64,000 bases of DNA from Sphingobacteriaceae bacterium (GTDB lineage Bacteria > Bacteroidota > Bacteroidia > Sphingobacteriales > Sphingobacteriaceae): contig CANGZD010000004.1 in the NCBI GenBank assembly GCA_947458875.1, positions 62,001 through 126,000 of the forward strand, in the 5' to 3' direction. This document shows, one piece after another, positions 56,095-64,000 of this stretch (positions within the stretch are counted from its first letter, which is position 1; the number at the start of each line of letters is the position of its first letter). Both the position numbers and the translations under genes were made by a program. The notes beneath the pieces are model-generated. The model did not search any database and was not told where the DNA came from. It saw only the letters and a program-made list of their open reading frames with translations.

Positions 56095-56781
56095 ATGGGC
56101 AGTTTAATGAAGACATTGATTTTTTTGTGGATTGCCATACCTGCAGAATTAACCGCACAGCAAATGTTTATCTACAAAGACAAGAATGGTAAAACCATGA
56201 CCCAAGCGCAGGTAGACGCTTTGGATAAGCAATACAATGGCTTTTTAATAGTTGAATTTTTAAATGACGAATCACCCATGGTGGTACAGGTAAGTGCCCC
56301 TACGGCAAATGAACTGAAGTTGATCAAAGATTTACGCGAAGAAGAAACACAGGTGCTCAAGAGTAAACTATTGAATAAACCACTACCGGCATTCGCTCTG
56401 GAGGGATTAAGCGGTAAAAAGCTCAACAATAAAAACCTCTTGGGTAAAAGGACAGTTTTGTTCTTTTTTAGCAAAAACGATTATGGTAGCTTGAGTCAGC
56501 TGAGTAGGCTACATCAGTTTGCTCAAAGCCAAAAAGACCAGGCACAATTCTGGGCCATTACTTTTGAAGATGCCGTGCTAATCAGAGAATTCCTAAAAAA
56601 ATATCCATTGGCTTATGAGATCATTCCTAACAGTTTTTCATTCGTCATGCAAGACCTAGGAATCATGCAAACCCCGGTGTCAATGGTACTCGATCGCAAA
56701 GGACTGGTTAAATTTTTAACTACCAGCACCCAACGTCACATCGATCTTGTTTTAAAGGCGGAGTTAGCTAAAATCAAATGA
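56095..56781 (+). CDS. Exported redoxin-like protein lacking cysteines
   Basis: About 228 residues with a signal peptide; the ATG at 56095 gives MGSLMKTLIFLWIAIPAELT, and an alternative ATG at 56107 is equally good. An N-terminal part of about 90 residues precedes a thioredoxin-like domain: KPLPAFALEGLSGKKLNNKN, a core strand TVLFFFS and then a NDYGSL loop where the catalytic CxxC would be. No cysteine is present there or elsewhere, so disulfide chemistry is excluded. Likely a periplasmic TlpA/AhpC relative with a structural role; function unknown. SDR gene follows after 36 bp. Confidence 0.72.
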   Translation: MGSLMKTLIFLWIAIPAELTAQQMFIYKDKNGKTMTQAQVDALDKQYNGFLIVEFLNDESPMVVQVSAPTANELKLIKDLREEETQVLKSKLLNKPLPAFALEGLSGKKLNNKNLLGKRTVLFFFSKNDYGSLSQLSRLHQFAQSQKDQAQFWAITFEDAVLIREFLKKYPLAYEIIPNSFSFVMQDLGIMQTPVSMVLDRKGLVKFLTTSTQRHIDLVLKAELAKIK

Positions 56782-56817
56782 TGAAATTGGTTAATTTAGG
56801 CCTTTACTTATTTCAAC

Positions 56818-57567
56818 ATGAACAAGACCTATTTGATCAGTGGGGCCGGAAGCGGCATCGGTATGGCCATGGCACGAAAATTAGCCGCCAATGGCGATAC
56901 CTGCATTTTATTGGGTAGAAACTTAGAAAAACTACAGCAGGTGGCGGTTTCTCTGCCCGGCAAACACCATATTTTTGCAGCCGACATTCGATCAATAGAT
57001 GAACTAGCCAGGGTCGCAGCACTTTTATCAAACGAAGTCATCCACGGCTTGGTGGCCAATGCAGGCATTGGTGGAGAAAATTATTGGGGCAAAGAAGACC
57101 GCTGGGAAGAAATTATTGCCACCAACCTGACGGGCACCTATAATCTGGTGAATAGTTTTTTGCCTAATCTGCGTTTAGCACAAACCAAATACAAACAAAT
57201 CATCATTACTTCTTCAGTATTAGCCCGCTTAGGAGTGGCCAATTATAGCGCTTATTGTGCCAGTAAGGCTGGTCTATTGGGTTTAATGCGTTCATGGGCA
57301 GTTCAATATGCGCCCGAAAATATTTTGGTAAATGCCATTTGCCCAGGTTGGGTAAATACTGACATGGCTCAGCAGGGTTTACAAGGTATTGCCGATGGTT
57401 TGGGAATGAAAAAAGCCGATTTTTATGAGATCGCTATGCAGAGTGTGCCGCTTCGCAAAATGAGCGAACCTGGTGAAATTGCTGATCTTGTGGCTTATTT
57501 ATTGGAGCAAGAATCCATTACCGGACAAAGTATTGACATCAATGCCGGCTCAGTAATGAATAGCTAA
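56818..57567 (+). CDS. Short-chain dehydrogenase/reductase
   Basis: A 249-residue classical SDR with the nucleotide site ISGAGSGIGMAMAR, N-A-G at 80 (VANAGIGGE) and the catalytic Ser-Tyr-Lys: SSVLARLG and YSAYCASKAG. The C-terminal segment has AGSVMNS as in FabG-like enzymes. Substrate unknown; 3-oxoacyl-ACP reductase, sugar or steroid-like substrate are all possible. Stop codon overlaps that of the convergent GHL10 gene by four bases. Confidence 0.9.
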   Translation: MNKTYLISGAGSGIGMAMARKLAANGDTCILLGRNLEKLQQVAVSLPGKHHIFAADIRSIDELARVAALLSNEVIHGLVANAGIGGENYWGKEDRWEEIIATNLTGTYNLVNSFLPNLRLAQTKYKQIIITSSVLARLGVANYSAYCASKAGLLGLMRSWAVQYAPENILVNAICPGWVNTDMAQQGLQGIADGLGMKKADFYEIAMQSVPLRKMSEPGEIADLVAYLLEQESITGQSIDINAGSVMNS

Positions 57568-59105
57568 TAAGCTTTAATCCCAACCCTGTTAGATGGTTCG
57601 CTTTCATTTCTCACCCGGTCTAAAGCGGTAATCATATACGTATACCGAGCTCCTGGTTTCACCGAATGGTCGGTAAAGCTATTCATCGTAGGGTCGAAGG
57701 TGATTTTTAAAATATTCCTTGGGTTTTCGATGTCTAACTTTTCGCCTTCATTAAAACGGTAAATGACATAACCAGATGCAGTTTCCCCATCTTTTGCTTG
57801 TGGTGGCGATTCCCATTTCAATTGTACCGCCTGCTGAAATAATTGAACTTCTACCAGGAGCGGATGTTGAGGAGCAATGGCATCTAACCAAGTCATAGAT
57901 GGAGGAAGGGCTGGTGATTTGAAAAAGTCGTTTTTCAAAGAATCGTTCAAGCCCGCCAGGTTATCTCTTAGAGATTTGGAGCTAAAAAAAACACTACCCT
58001 GAACTTTTGAATTTTCCCTTAGATAGCGGATTTGGTTCGGGATCTGATTTTTGTTTTGCCATCCGCTACGGCTCTCTGTGGCCCGGTATGCACCAATACC
58101 AATGTACAAATGCTTGCCAAAACTGTTCTGAGCCCACCAATCCACCAATTTTTCATAAGCTGCGGCTTGGTAGTTGAATGGAAAATAAATTTGTGGATTG
58201 ATGTAATCTACCCATCCATTTTTCACCCATTTTCGGGCATCGGCGTATAGTTTGCTATAACCATCCAGTCCGTTGCTCAGGGAGCCCTCCGGATCTTGCG
58301 AGCGGTTTCTCCAAATCCCGAAAGGACTGATACCGAATTTGATGTAAGATTTAACTTTTTTAATACTGTCGGCAACACTCCGGATCAGGGTATCGACATT
58401 TTGCCTGCGCCAATCGTCTACCGATTTTAGTCCAGCCCCATAAAGCTGATAAGCCTGATTATCGCCAATTACTTGGCCATCTGCCGGGTAAGGATAAAAA
58501 TAATCGTCGAAATGAACGCCATCAATGTCATAATTCTTCACCACATCCATGATCACCGAGATGATGTACTGCCGCACTTCTGGTAATCCCGGATTAAACA
58601 ATTTTTTTCCTCCATAAGTAAAAAACCACTCCGGTTTTTGTTTGCTGATGTGATTGGCACTCGTATGCGAATCGATCAAATTGAAGGTTGCCCGATAAGG
58701 GTTGAACCAAGCGTGTAGCTCCATTCCTCTTTTATGAGTTTCTTCAATGGCAAAGGCCAGCGGATCGTAATAAGGTTGGGGTGCTTTCCCTTGGACGCCG
58801 GTCAGGAATCTACTCCATAATTCTTTACCCTGTCCATAAAACGCATCGGCTGCCGGTCGAATTTGCAGCATAATGGCATTTAAACCACTTTGTTGATGAT
58901 GATCTAGAATACCGATCAGCTCTTTCTTTTGCTCCTCTGTACTCAAGCCTGGCTTAGAAGGCCAATCAATATTAGACACGGTGGCTACCCAGGCACCCCG
59001 AAATTCCCTTTTGGGTGTGAGTTGAGTTTTTGCCTGACTGAAAGCGGTTTGTAATGATAACAGACAAGTAAGGCTGAGGAGGAAAAACTTATACATGGTG
59101 GACAT
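57564..59105 (-). CDS. GHL10-type glycoside hydrolase-like lipoprotein or exported protein
   Basis: About 513 residues from the ATG at 59105 (GAGAA is five bases upstream); the ATG at 59096 is an alternative. Signal peptide MYKFFLLSLTCLLSLQ. The TIM-barrel domain is of the GHL10 (YddW/DUF187) type: RGAWVATVSNIDWP, the family segment MLQIRPAADAFYGQG, HAWFNPYRA and IDGVHFDDYFYPYP with a catalytic-site Asp. A C-terminal fibronectin-type domain follows (AEV..YRF). Bacteroidota members are thought to cleave a peptidoglycan-like substrate, but activity here is untested. Confidence 0.88.
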   Translation of the reverse strand: MSTMYKFFLLSLTCLLSLQTAFSQAKTQLTPKREFRGAWVATVSNIDWPSKPGLSTEEQKKELIGILDHHQQSGLNAIMLQIRPAADAFYGQGKELWSRFLTGVQGKAPQPYYDPLAFAIEETHKRGMELHAWFNPYRATFNLIDSHTSANHISKQKPEWFFTYGGKKLFNPGLPEVRQYIISVIMDVVKNYDIDGVHFDDYFYPYPADGQVIGDNQAYQLYGAGLKSVDDWRRQNVDTLIRSVADSIKKVKSYIKFGISPFGIWRNRSQDPEGSLSNGLDGYSKLYADARKWVKNGWVDYINPQIYFPFNYQAAAYEKLVDWWAQNSFGKHLYIGIGAYRATESRSGWQNKNQIPNQIRYLRENSKVQGSVFFSSKSLRDNLAGLNDSLKNDFFKSPALPPSMTWLDAIAPQHPLLVEVQLFQQAVQLKWESPPQAKDGETASGYVIYRFNEGEKLDIENPRNILKITFDPTMNSFTDHSVKPGARYTYMITALDRVRNESEPSNRVGIKAY

Positions 59106-59198
59106 CAATTCTCAAATATAATAATTGCCGTATTGGTGTATTCACTTTTTAGAAAGTTCTGCCATATATACAGAAAATGAGGGTTGTCACATTTATTT

Positions 59199-59206
59199 TA
59201 TATTTG
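59199..59206 (+). promoter_or_regulatory. Candidate -7 promoter box for the DUF1844 gene
   Basis: TATATTTG is a perfect TAnnTTTG; transcription would begin near 59213, about 50 bases before the ATG at 59263. A TTG occurs upstream but only 12 bases away, so the -33 part is uncertain. Confidence 0.45.
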
Positions 59207-59262
59207 CATCCTGTTTAAACAATAATCTAATTCATAACACGTTATAAAAGCGTTAATTAATC

Positions 59263-59520
59263 ATGGATAAGAACGATCAGCTTTTTGCTTCATTGCTTTA
59301 TCTTTTTCATACTTCAGGAATGCAGGGACTGGGAAAACTAATGAACCCGGTTACGCAGAAAACAGAAAAAAACCTCGAACACGCCAAAGAAAGTATTGAA
59401 ATGCTGGAAATGATAAAACAAAAAACCCAGGGGAACCTAAGTGCAGACCTCAGTCGTTTGTTAGATCAATTTCTATCTGATTTGAGATTGAACTATGTAG
59501 ATGAGGCAAAAAATCAATAA
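59263..59520 (+). CDS. DUF1844 family protein
   Basis: An 85-residue helical protein matching DUF1844: ASLLYLFHTSGMQGLGKLM, then NPVTQKTEKNLEHAKESIEM and LEMIKQKTQGNLS with the terminal L-R-L-N-Y-V. The family often lies near tRNA or cell-wall genes, and has no known function. Here it precedes a coiled-coil membrane protein by 22 bp; the pair may be one operon. Confidence 0.85.
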   Translation: MDKNDQLFASLLYLFHTSGMQGLGKLMNPVTQKTEKNLEHAKESIEMLEMIKQKTQGNLSADLSRLLDQFLSDLRLNYVDEAKNQ

Positions 59521-59542
59521 AACACACTTTGAATAAAGTATT

Positions 59543-60460
59543 ATGGAAACTCAAGAAACAACCCAATCAGTTAAGAAAGACAACAATAAAATTTATTTGT
59601 TGCTGATTGTGGTACTTGCATTATTTACCACCAACGCCATCCTTTTCTTCAGAAATAAAAACGCCCAGGAGCAGGTGGTACAATTAGGTGATGAGAAAGC
59701 ACTTATGCAAAAGGAGTTGGATAAAGTGGAGGCGGAGCTGGATAAAGTGAACAATGATTATACTTTATTAAATGAGCAGCTGCAGCAAAAACAAGAAGAG
59801 GCACGTCAAAAAATCAATGAATTAAGAGAAGCTCTTCGTCAAAATGAGTTAACCAAACGAGAACTGACAGCTGCTCAACAAGAAGTAAAAGAACTTCGCG
59901 ATTTCGTAAACAAGTATTTAGCAGAAATTGAAGAATTAAAGAAACAGAACTCAGGTTTAATTGTACAAAGAGACAGTTTGCAGACTGCTTATCGGACCGA
60001 GAACGAAAGAGCAACCAATCTGGAGCAGCAAAATAAAGAATTAGATAAGAAAGTGAGAACGGCTGCTGCGCTAAAAATAGCTTACCTTAAGATCAATCCG
60101 ATCAAGATCAGGTCTAACGGCAGAGCCAGCAACACCAGCCGTGCAGCCACCGCTCAGCAACTCAAAATCAGTTTCAAACTGCAGCAAAATGATTTTGCAG
60201 AACGCGGTTTACATACGGTTTATTTAAGGATTATGGATCCAAACGGAAACCTGATTTTGACCGAAACCGGTAACATGTCTCTCATTAGTGGTGAAGAACT
60301 TCCATACTCTTACAAATCGGCGATTGATTTTGTGAACGATAGCAATAAAATAAACACCATTATTTGGGCCAATAAAGGAGCATTTAGTAAAGGGGTTTAT
60401 GATATTGTGCTTTATGCCGATGGTTTTGTAATTGGATCGGGAAAAGTGACACTGAAATAG
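59543..60460 (+). CDS. Membrane-anchored coiled-coil protein, unknown function
   Basis: A 305-residue protein with a short cytoplasmic start, one membrane helix at about 19-35 (YLLLIVVLALFTTNAILFF), and a long coiled coil at about 40-175 made of Glu/Gln/Lys/Leu heptads, then a C-terminal beta-rich domain from about 180 with QLKISFKLQQNDF and LILTETGN. The topology recalls proteins that tether to the envelope. I do not recognise a named family. The 22-bp gap to the DUF1844 gene suggests cotranscription; it is convergent with the histidine kinase gene (4-bp gap). Confidence 0.7.
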   Translation: METQETTQSVKKDNNKIYLLLIVVLALFTTNAILFFRNKNAQEQVVQLGDEKALMQKELDKVEAELDKVNNDYTLLNEQLQQKQEEARQKINELREALRQNELTKRELTAAQQEVKELRDFVNKYLAEIEELKKQNSGLIVQRDSLQTAYRTENERATNLEQQNKELDKKVRTAAALKIAYLKINPIKIRSNGRASNTSRAATAQQLKISFKLQQNDFAERGLHTVYLRIMDPNGNLILTETGNMSLISGEELPYSYKSAIDFVNDSNKINTIIWANKGAFSKGVYDIVLYADGFVIGSGKVTLK

Positions 60461-60464
60461 TTCC

Positions 60465-61385
60465 TCAAATTTGCAGAATGGGGATGCTGATGTGAAAATT
60501 TGCCCCCTTTCCGCTGGTGTTTTCGAAATGTATGGTACCGCCTATGCTGAGTAAGCTTTGTTTCACAAAAGTCAGCCCCAGGCCGCTGCCAGATGTTTTA
60601 ATGGTAAAGCCCGGAACAAAGATTTGTGCTATAAATTCATCGGGAATCCCACAGCCATTGTCTTGAATATCTATATGGGCCCAATGCTCATCTCGATTTA
60701 GGCGGAACACTATTTCTCCAGAACTGGGTTCTTGGATGGCTTCAATTGCGTTGTTGATCAAATTATTGAAAGATCTGATCAAAAAATTCTGATCAGCCTT
60801 TATCCAAACCGGATCTTCTTCAATTGTTTCATAGCTGATTTTTATATCATTAGCACTCATATAAATGGCTGTCAGTTTTTTGAGTAATTCATTCAGATCA
60901 ATCGGTTCTAAAACCATCTCTGGCATTTTAGCAAAATTGGAAAACTCAGATACGATATTGGAGATGATTTCTACCTGCTCAATAAACGAATCGGTAAATC
61001 GCACAAATTTCTCGTCAAAATCTGGGTCTTTGGCCTCCCATGATTTTTTTAAGAGTTGTATCCCCAGTTTAAGAGGCGTAAGTGGATTTTTGATTTCATG
61101 TGCAACCATTTTGGCCATTTCTCTCCAGGCGGTCTCTCTTTCCACTTGTGCTAATTTACGGGTATTCTCTTTCAAGTTGCTGATACTTTTTTGGTACTCT
61201 TCTATAAGTCTTATCAGCTCCATCTTGTTTTTCCATTCAGCAGTATGACGATTTATCGGCTCAGCAGGGCTGCCCAATTTTTTAGGGGTTAAAAGTTTGA
61301 AGAGAAGAAAAACTATCAGGAATATGGCGGATGAAATTCCGATTAAAACCAACCAGTTATGTTGAACGTAAAAAAATAAATTCAT
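60465..61385 (-). CDS. Short membrane histidine kinase
   Basis: A 306-residue sensor kinase with only one N-terminal membrane helix (about 10-33, WLVLIGISSAIFLIVFLLF) and no recognisable sensor domain. The kinase core is complete: HisKA with AHEIKNPLTPLKLG, N box NNLINNAIEAI, G1 DNGCGIP, G2 GSGLGLTFVKQ and a final G3-like GKGANFHI. NtrY/AtoS-like kinases have large input domains, so this form either depends on a partner or is the C-terminal part of a larger kinase. No response regulator is next to it. Downstream of fabD by about 100 bp. Confidence 0.85.
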   Translation of the reverse strand: MNLFFYVQHNWLVLIGISSAIFLIVFLLFKLLTPKKLGSPAEPINRHTAEWKNKMELIRLIEEYQKSISNLKENTRKLAQVERETAWREMAKMVAHEIKNPLTPLKLGIQLLKKSWEAKDPDFDEKFVRFTDSFIEQVEIISNIVSEFSNFAKMPEMVLEPIDLNELLKKLTAIYMSANDIKISYETIEEDPVWIKADQNFLIRSFNNLINNAIEAIQEPSSGEIVFRLNRDEHWAHIDIQDNGCGIPDEFIAQIFVPGFTIKTSGSGLGLTFVKQSLLSIGGTIHFENTSGKGANFHISIPILQI

Positions 61386-61484
61386 TCACAGAGGAGCCGA
61401 ATATCTATAACGAAGGATATTAGAAAAAAATATCTCGCCGAAATATTCAACTCCCATCAAGCACGGATGCTTTGTGAAGACGAT

Positions 61485-62369
61485 TTAAGAAACTGTAGCG
61501 CTGAAGGTTTCTACCGAGCGGTCTACCTTTTTCACCAAGCCTTGTAATACGGTACCCGGTCCTACTTCGGTAAACGAAGTAGCGCCGTTAGCTAACATGT
61601 TTTGTACGGTTTGGGTCCAGCGTACAGCGCCAGTGAGTTGTGCAATTAAATTGGTTTTGATGGTGGCCGGATCGGTATAAGGCAGGGCATCAATGTTTTG
61701 ATAAATAGGGCAAATGGGCGAGCTGATATTGGTTGACTCGATAGCGCTTTGTAATTCGGCACGGGCCGATTCCATTAAAGGAGAGTGGAAGGCGCCACCC
61801 ACATTTAATTTCAACGCTCTTTTGGCGCCGGCTTGGCTTAACAATTCACACGCCTGATCAATACCGGCTATGCTGCCCGAAATAACCAACTGGCCAGGAC
61901 AATTATAGTTGGCGGGTACCACCACTTCTTTAACCTGGGCACAAATCTCTTCTACCACCTGGTCGTCTAAGCCCAAAATGGCAGCCATGGTTGAGGCTTG
62001 TTTTTCACAGGCTTTTTGCATGGCATTGGCACGTGCAGCAACTAAACGTAAGCCATCTTCAAAAGACAATGCGCCTGCTGCTACAAGGGCCGAAAATTCT
62101 CCAAGGCTGTGTCCGGCCACCATATCGGGTTTAAACTCATTCCCCAATACTTTTGCTAGGATAACCGAGTGTAAGAAAATAGCAGGCTGGGTTACATTGG
62201 TTTGTTTTAAATCCTCATCCGTTCCCTCAAACATAATATCGGTGATGCGGAAACCTAATATTTCATTGGCCTTTTCAAATAATGATTTGGCTTCTGAAGA
62301 TTGTTCATAAAGCTCTTTCCCCATTCCAACAAATTGCGCACCCTGTCCCGGAAAAACGTATGCCTTCAT
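61485..62369 (-). CDS. fabD: Malonyl-CoA:ACP transacylase
   Basis: Transfers malonate from CoA to ACP to start fatty acid elongation. 294 residues with FPGQGAQFVGMG, the catalytic Ser in GHSLGEFSALVAAGAL and the catalytic His in GAFHSPLMES. Family and length fit. It follows folE by 8 bp on the same strand, so it is probably in the pterin operon. Confidence 0.96.
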   Translation of the reverse strand: MKAYVFPGQGAQFVGMGKELYEQSSEAKSLFEKANEILGFRITDIMFEGTDEDLKQTNVTQPAIFLHSVILAKVLGNEFKPDMVAGHSLGEFSALVAAGALSFEDGLRLVAARANAMQKACEKQASTMAAILGLDDQVVEEICAQVKEVVVPANYNCPGQLVISGSIAGIDQACELLSQAGAKRALKLNVGGAFHSPLMESARAELQSAIESTNISSPICPIYQNIDALPYTDPATIKTNLIAQLTGAVRWTQTVQNMLANGATSFTEVGPGTVLQGLVKKVDRSVETFSATVS

Positions 62370-62376
62370 ATCAATA

Positions 62377-63018
62377 CTAATCTAAGCTACTACTAATTAA
62401 TTTTAAAAACTCCGCCCTAGTCCTGTCGTTTACAAATTCACCGGTAAAAGCAGAAGTAGTGGTTACTGAATTTTGCTTTTGTACCCCACGCATCGACATG
62501 CATAAATGCTTACACTCAATCACCACCGCTACCCCTGCCGGATCTAAAGTATCCTGAATACAATCCCTGATTTCGTTGGTTAATCTTTCTTGTACCTGTA
62601 AACGACGTGCAAAAGCATCTACCACTCTTGGAATTTTACTCAAACCTACGATATGTCCATTCGGAATATAGGCAATGTGTGCCTTCCCAAAAAAAGGCAG
62701 CAAGTGGTGCTCACACATAGAGAACACCTCAATGTCTTTAACTACTACCATTTGACTATACTCTTCTTTAAACATGGCACTTTTCAAAATCTCATCAGGT
62801 TTTACATCGTAACCATGTGTCAAATATTGTAGCGCTTTTGCAACCCTTTCCGGGGTTTTAAGCAATCCCTCCCTCGTTGGATCTTCACCCAGCTCAGGAA
62901 GAATTTCAGCATAGTGCTTAGCAATTCGCTGTATTTTTTCTTCATTATAACGATCAACTTTCATATAGCCGACAGTTTCATTTTCTTCATCTAAATGAAG
63001 GTGTTGAATGGGTTCCAT
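62377..63018 (-). CDS. folE: GTP cyclohydrolase I
   Basis: Converts GTP to 7,8-dihydroneopterin triphosphate, entry to folate and preQ synthesis. 213 residues: zinc ligands Cys and His in [20 protein letters not shown] and [10 protein letters not shown], with [13 protein letters not shown] and QERLTNEI in between. It lies 8 bp before fabD and 20 bp after the 6-pyruvoyl-tetrahydropterin synthase-like gene; together they make the first two pterin steps. Confidence 0.96.
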   Translation of the reverse strand: MEPIQHLHLDEENETVGYMKVDRYNEEKIQRIAKHYAEILPELGEDPTREGLLKTPERVAKALQYLTHGYDVKPDEILKSAMFKEEYSQMVVVKDIEVFSMCEHHLLPFFGKAHIAYIPNGHIVGLSKIPRVVDAFARRLQVQERLTNEIRDCIQDTLDPAGVAVVIECKHLCMSMRGVQKQNSVTTTSAFTGEFVNDRTRAEFLKLISSSLD

Positions 63019-63038
63019 TTGGAGGGTTTTAGGGTTTT

Positions 63039-63449
63039 TTAGCCGAAATATTCGACAAAATTATTTTCAGTTTCGTAAAGCTTAATAGCATGCAGCTGAG
63101 CACCATGTTTTGCGATGGGCTGGTGAAGCTGATCCCAAATAGCAACAGCCAGTATTTCGGTAGATGCCAATTTGTTTTTCATAAAATCCACATCGAGGTT
63201 GATGTTTTTATGATCCAGCTTATCAATCACTTCTTCTAAAATGATGCTTTTTAATTCTTTCAGATCGATTACAAATCCTGTTTCTGGATTGATTTCTCCC
63301 TTAATGGTGACAAATAATTCATAATTGTGCCCATGCCAGTTAGGGTTAGCACATTTTCCAAAAGTTTCCTTGTTTTTATCAGCACTCCAATCCTCTCTGA
63401 AAAGCTTATGGGCTGCATTAAATCGTTCTCTACGGGTGATATAAATCAT
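63039..63449 (-). CDS. 6-pyruvoyl-tetrahydropterin synthase / QueD-like protein
   Basis: A 136-residue member of the PTPS/QueD family acting on dihydroneopterin triphosphate. The zinc-binding histidines are in FNAAHKL and HGHNYEL; the catalytic Cys is in [13 protein letters not shown]. Next to folE this gives 6-carboxytetrahydropterin for queuosine (QueD) or tetrahydropterin. I favour QueD-like, but the family cannot be split by eye. First gene of the pterin-fabD operon with a perfect -7 box at 63470-63477. Confidence 0.92.
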   Translation of the reverse strand: MIYITRRERFNAAHKLFREDWSADKNKETFGKCANPNWHGHNYELFVTIKGEINPETGFVIDLKELKSIILEEVIDKLDHKNINLDVDFMKNKLASTEILAVAIWDQLHQPIAKHGAQLHAIKLYETENNFVEYFG

Positions 63450-63469
63450 TTCAACATCAAATTAGCTTA

Positions 63470-63477
63470 CAAATATA
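63470..63477 (-). promoter_or_regulatory. Candidate -7 promoter box for the pterin-fabD operon
   Basis: The minus strand reads TATATTTG, a perfect TAnnTTTG, 20 bases before the ATG at 63449. A TTTG at 63500-63503 lies 22 bases further upstream, close to the usual spacing. Confidence 0.6.
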
Positions 63478-63517
63478 AGTTAAACTCTCCTAAGCATGGC
63501 AAATTACAGCTAATGCG

Positions 63518-63525
63518 TACCTTTG
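63518..63525 (+). promoter_or_regulatory. Candidate -7 promoter box overlapping the mqnB start region
   Basis: TACCTTTG is a perfect TAnnTTTG ending only three bases before the mqnB ATG, so a transcript from it would have almost no leader. No -33 TTTG is seen at the usual distance. Confidence 0.4.
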
Positions 63526-63528
63526 AAT

Positions 63529-64000
63529 ATGAATATCCTACTGGTTGCAGCTACCAAATCTGAAGTAGAACCCTTACTGAAAGAATTTGCCAAAGACCCT
63601 GCTGAGGCTGGCTTCAATTTAGGTCGATTAAAGGTCAAATGCCTCATTAGCGGCGTTGGTATGTTTGCTACCACCTTCGCAATGGCTAAGGAACTAAGTA
63701 ATCACCAGTATGATTTGGCCATTAATGCCGGTATTGCTGGCAGCTTTGATCGTCATTTTACCCTCGGACAAGTTTTACACGTTACTGACGATACCTTTGC
63801 TGATTTCGGGGTAGAGGATGGGGATCAATTCATCAGCATGAATGATCTGGGATTAGCACGGAACCAGTATAATCCAATTGATCCGAATTTTAAATCTTCT
63901 TCCTTAGATCGCCTCTTAAAAGCTCGAGCCATCACTGTGAATAAGGTTCATGGAAATGAAAAGAGCATTGCCGCTACTGCGTCCAGCTTAAACCCGCAGC
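63529..64000 (+). CDS. mqnB: Futalosine hydrolase, cut by window edge
   Basis: Hydrolyses futalosine to dehypoxanthine futalosine plus hypoxanthine in the alternative menaquinone pathway. The frame starts at the ATG at 63529 and stays open to the end of the window (157 codons visible; about 60 to 70 more would be expected). It shows the phosphorylase fold: MNILLVAATKSEVEPLL, CLISGVGMFATTFAMAK with the glycine-rich nucleoside site and INAGIAGSFD. The family also includes MTA/SAH nucleosidases, but the N-terminus and LHVTDDTFADFGVEDG match MqnB best. Divergent from the pterin operon. Confidence 0.88.
   Translation, partial: MNILLVAATKSEVEPLLKEFAKDPAEAGFNLGRLKVKCLISGVGMFATTFAMAKELSNHQYDLAINAGIAGSFDRHFTLGQVLHVTDDTFADFGVEDGDQFISMNDLGLARNQYNPIDPNFKSSSLDRLLKARAITVNKVHGNEKSIAATASSLNPQ

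Noticed and set aside
1-64000. CRISPR arrays, insertion sequences or prophage genes
   Set aside because: No regularly spaced repeats, transposase, integrase, terminase or phage structural genes were seen anywhere in the window.

Overview
The window reads as an ordinary chromosomal stretch from a Bacteroidota bacterium, most likely of the Sphingobacteriales (Pedobacter-like). The grounds are an LpxC-FabZ fusion inside an lpxD-lpxC/fabZ-lpxA operon, a PorX-type PglZ response regulator, a secreted protease with a type IX secretion sorting tail, SusD-free but lipoprotein-rich gene content, an EF-P with the loop typical of this group, and promoters with a TAnnTTTG -7 box instead of the sigma-70 -10 box. 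I saw no insertion sequence, prophage, integrase or CRISPR array. Genes are dense and mostly housekeeping.

Layout. 1-3.4 kb: cdsA (cut by the window edge), a DUF2007 gene and a CPBP protease on the minus strand, divergent from dusB-apaG. 3.4-10.2 kb: a large secreted M4-like metalloprotease, a YugP-type membrane peptidase, an FAD oxidoreductase and rmuC. 10.2-14.7 kb: thiL-nadA, divergent from nadB-gamma carbonic anhydrase across an AT-rich 397-bp gap; nadA and nadB together make quinolinate for NAD. 14.7-20.5 kb: an Ig-like lipoprotein, mnmG with two ParB-binding-site-like palindromes (parS) just upstream, pirin, ybeY, an anti-sigma-type kinase and tRNA-Pro(GGG) followed by a partial copy of its own 3' end. 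20.7-27.5 kb: three exported proteins in tandem (DUF5117-type zinc protease, BNR propeller protein, aspartyl protease with PDZ). 

27.8-34.1 kb: a histidine-utilisation operon, hutU-(unknown)-cyclophilin-xth-hutI-hutG, with hutH placed separately at 43.4-44.9 kb; together they give histidine to glutamate plus formamide. 34.1-38.7 kb: efp, an ABC ATPase and the early lipid A genes. 38.8-43.4 kb: an HD hydrolase divergent from porX-tsaE-ald. 44.9-50.3 kb: a YceI protein and a probable operon fumC-lipoprotein-S1/P1 nuclease-phosphatase-hisS. 50.4-59.1 kb: serine hydrolase, CsbD-like protein, anmK, M16 peptidase, a redoxin-like protein without cysteines, an SDR and a GHL10 glycosidase. 59.2-64 kb: DUF1844 protein, a coiled-coil membrane protein, a short histidine kinase, fabD-folE-queD-like, and the start of mqnB (futalosine route to menaquinone).

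The most interesting signals are the parS pair at mnmG, suggesting the window is near the chromosome origin; the AT-rich nadA-nadB gap with near-match DnaA boxes; the tRNA-Pro 3' duplication; the EF-P with Asn at the usually modified tip residue; and a possible leaderless mqnB promoter back to back with the pterin operon promoter. I found no convincing new multi-gene system. All functional calls come from motif and family recognition by eye; no database search was run.
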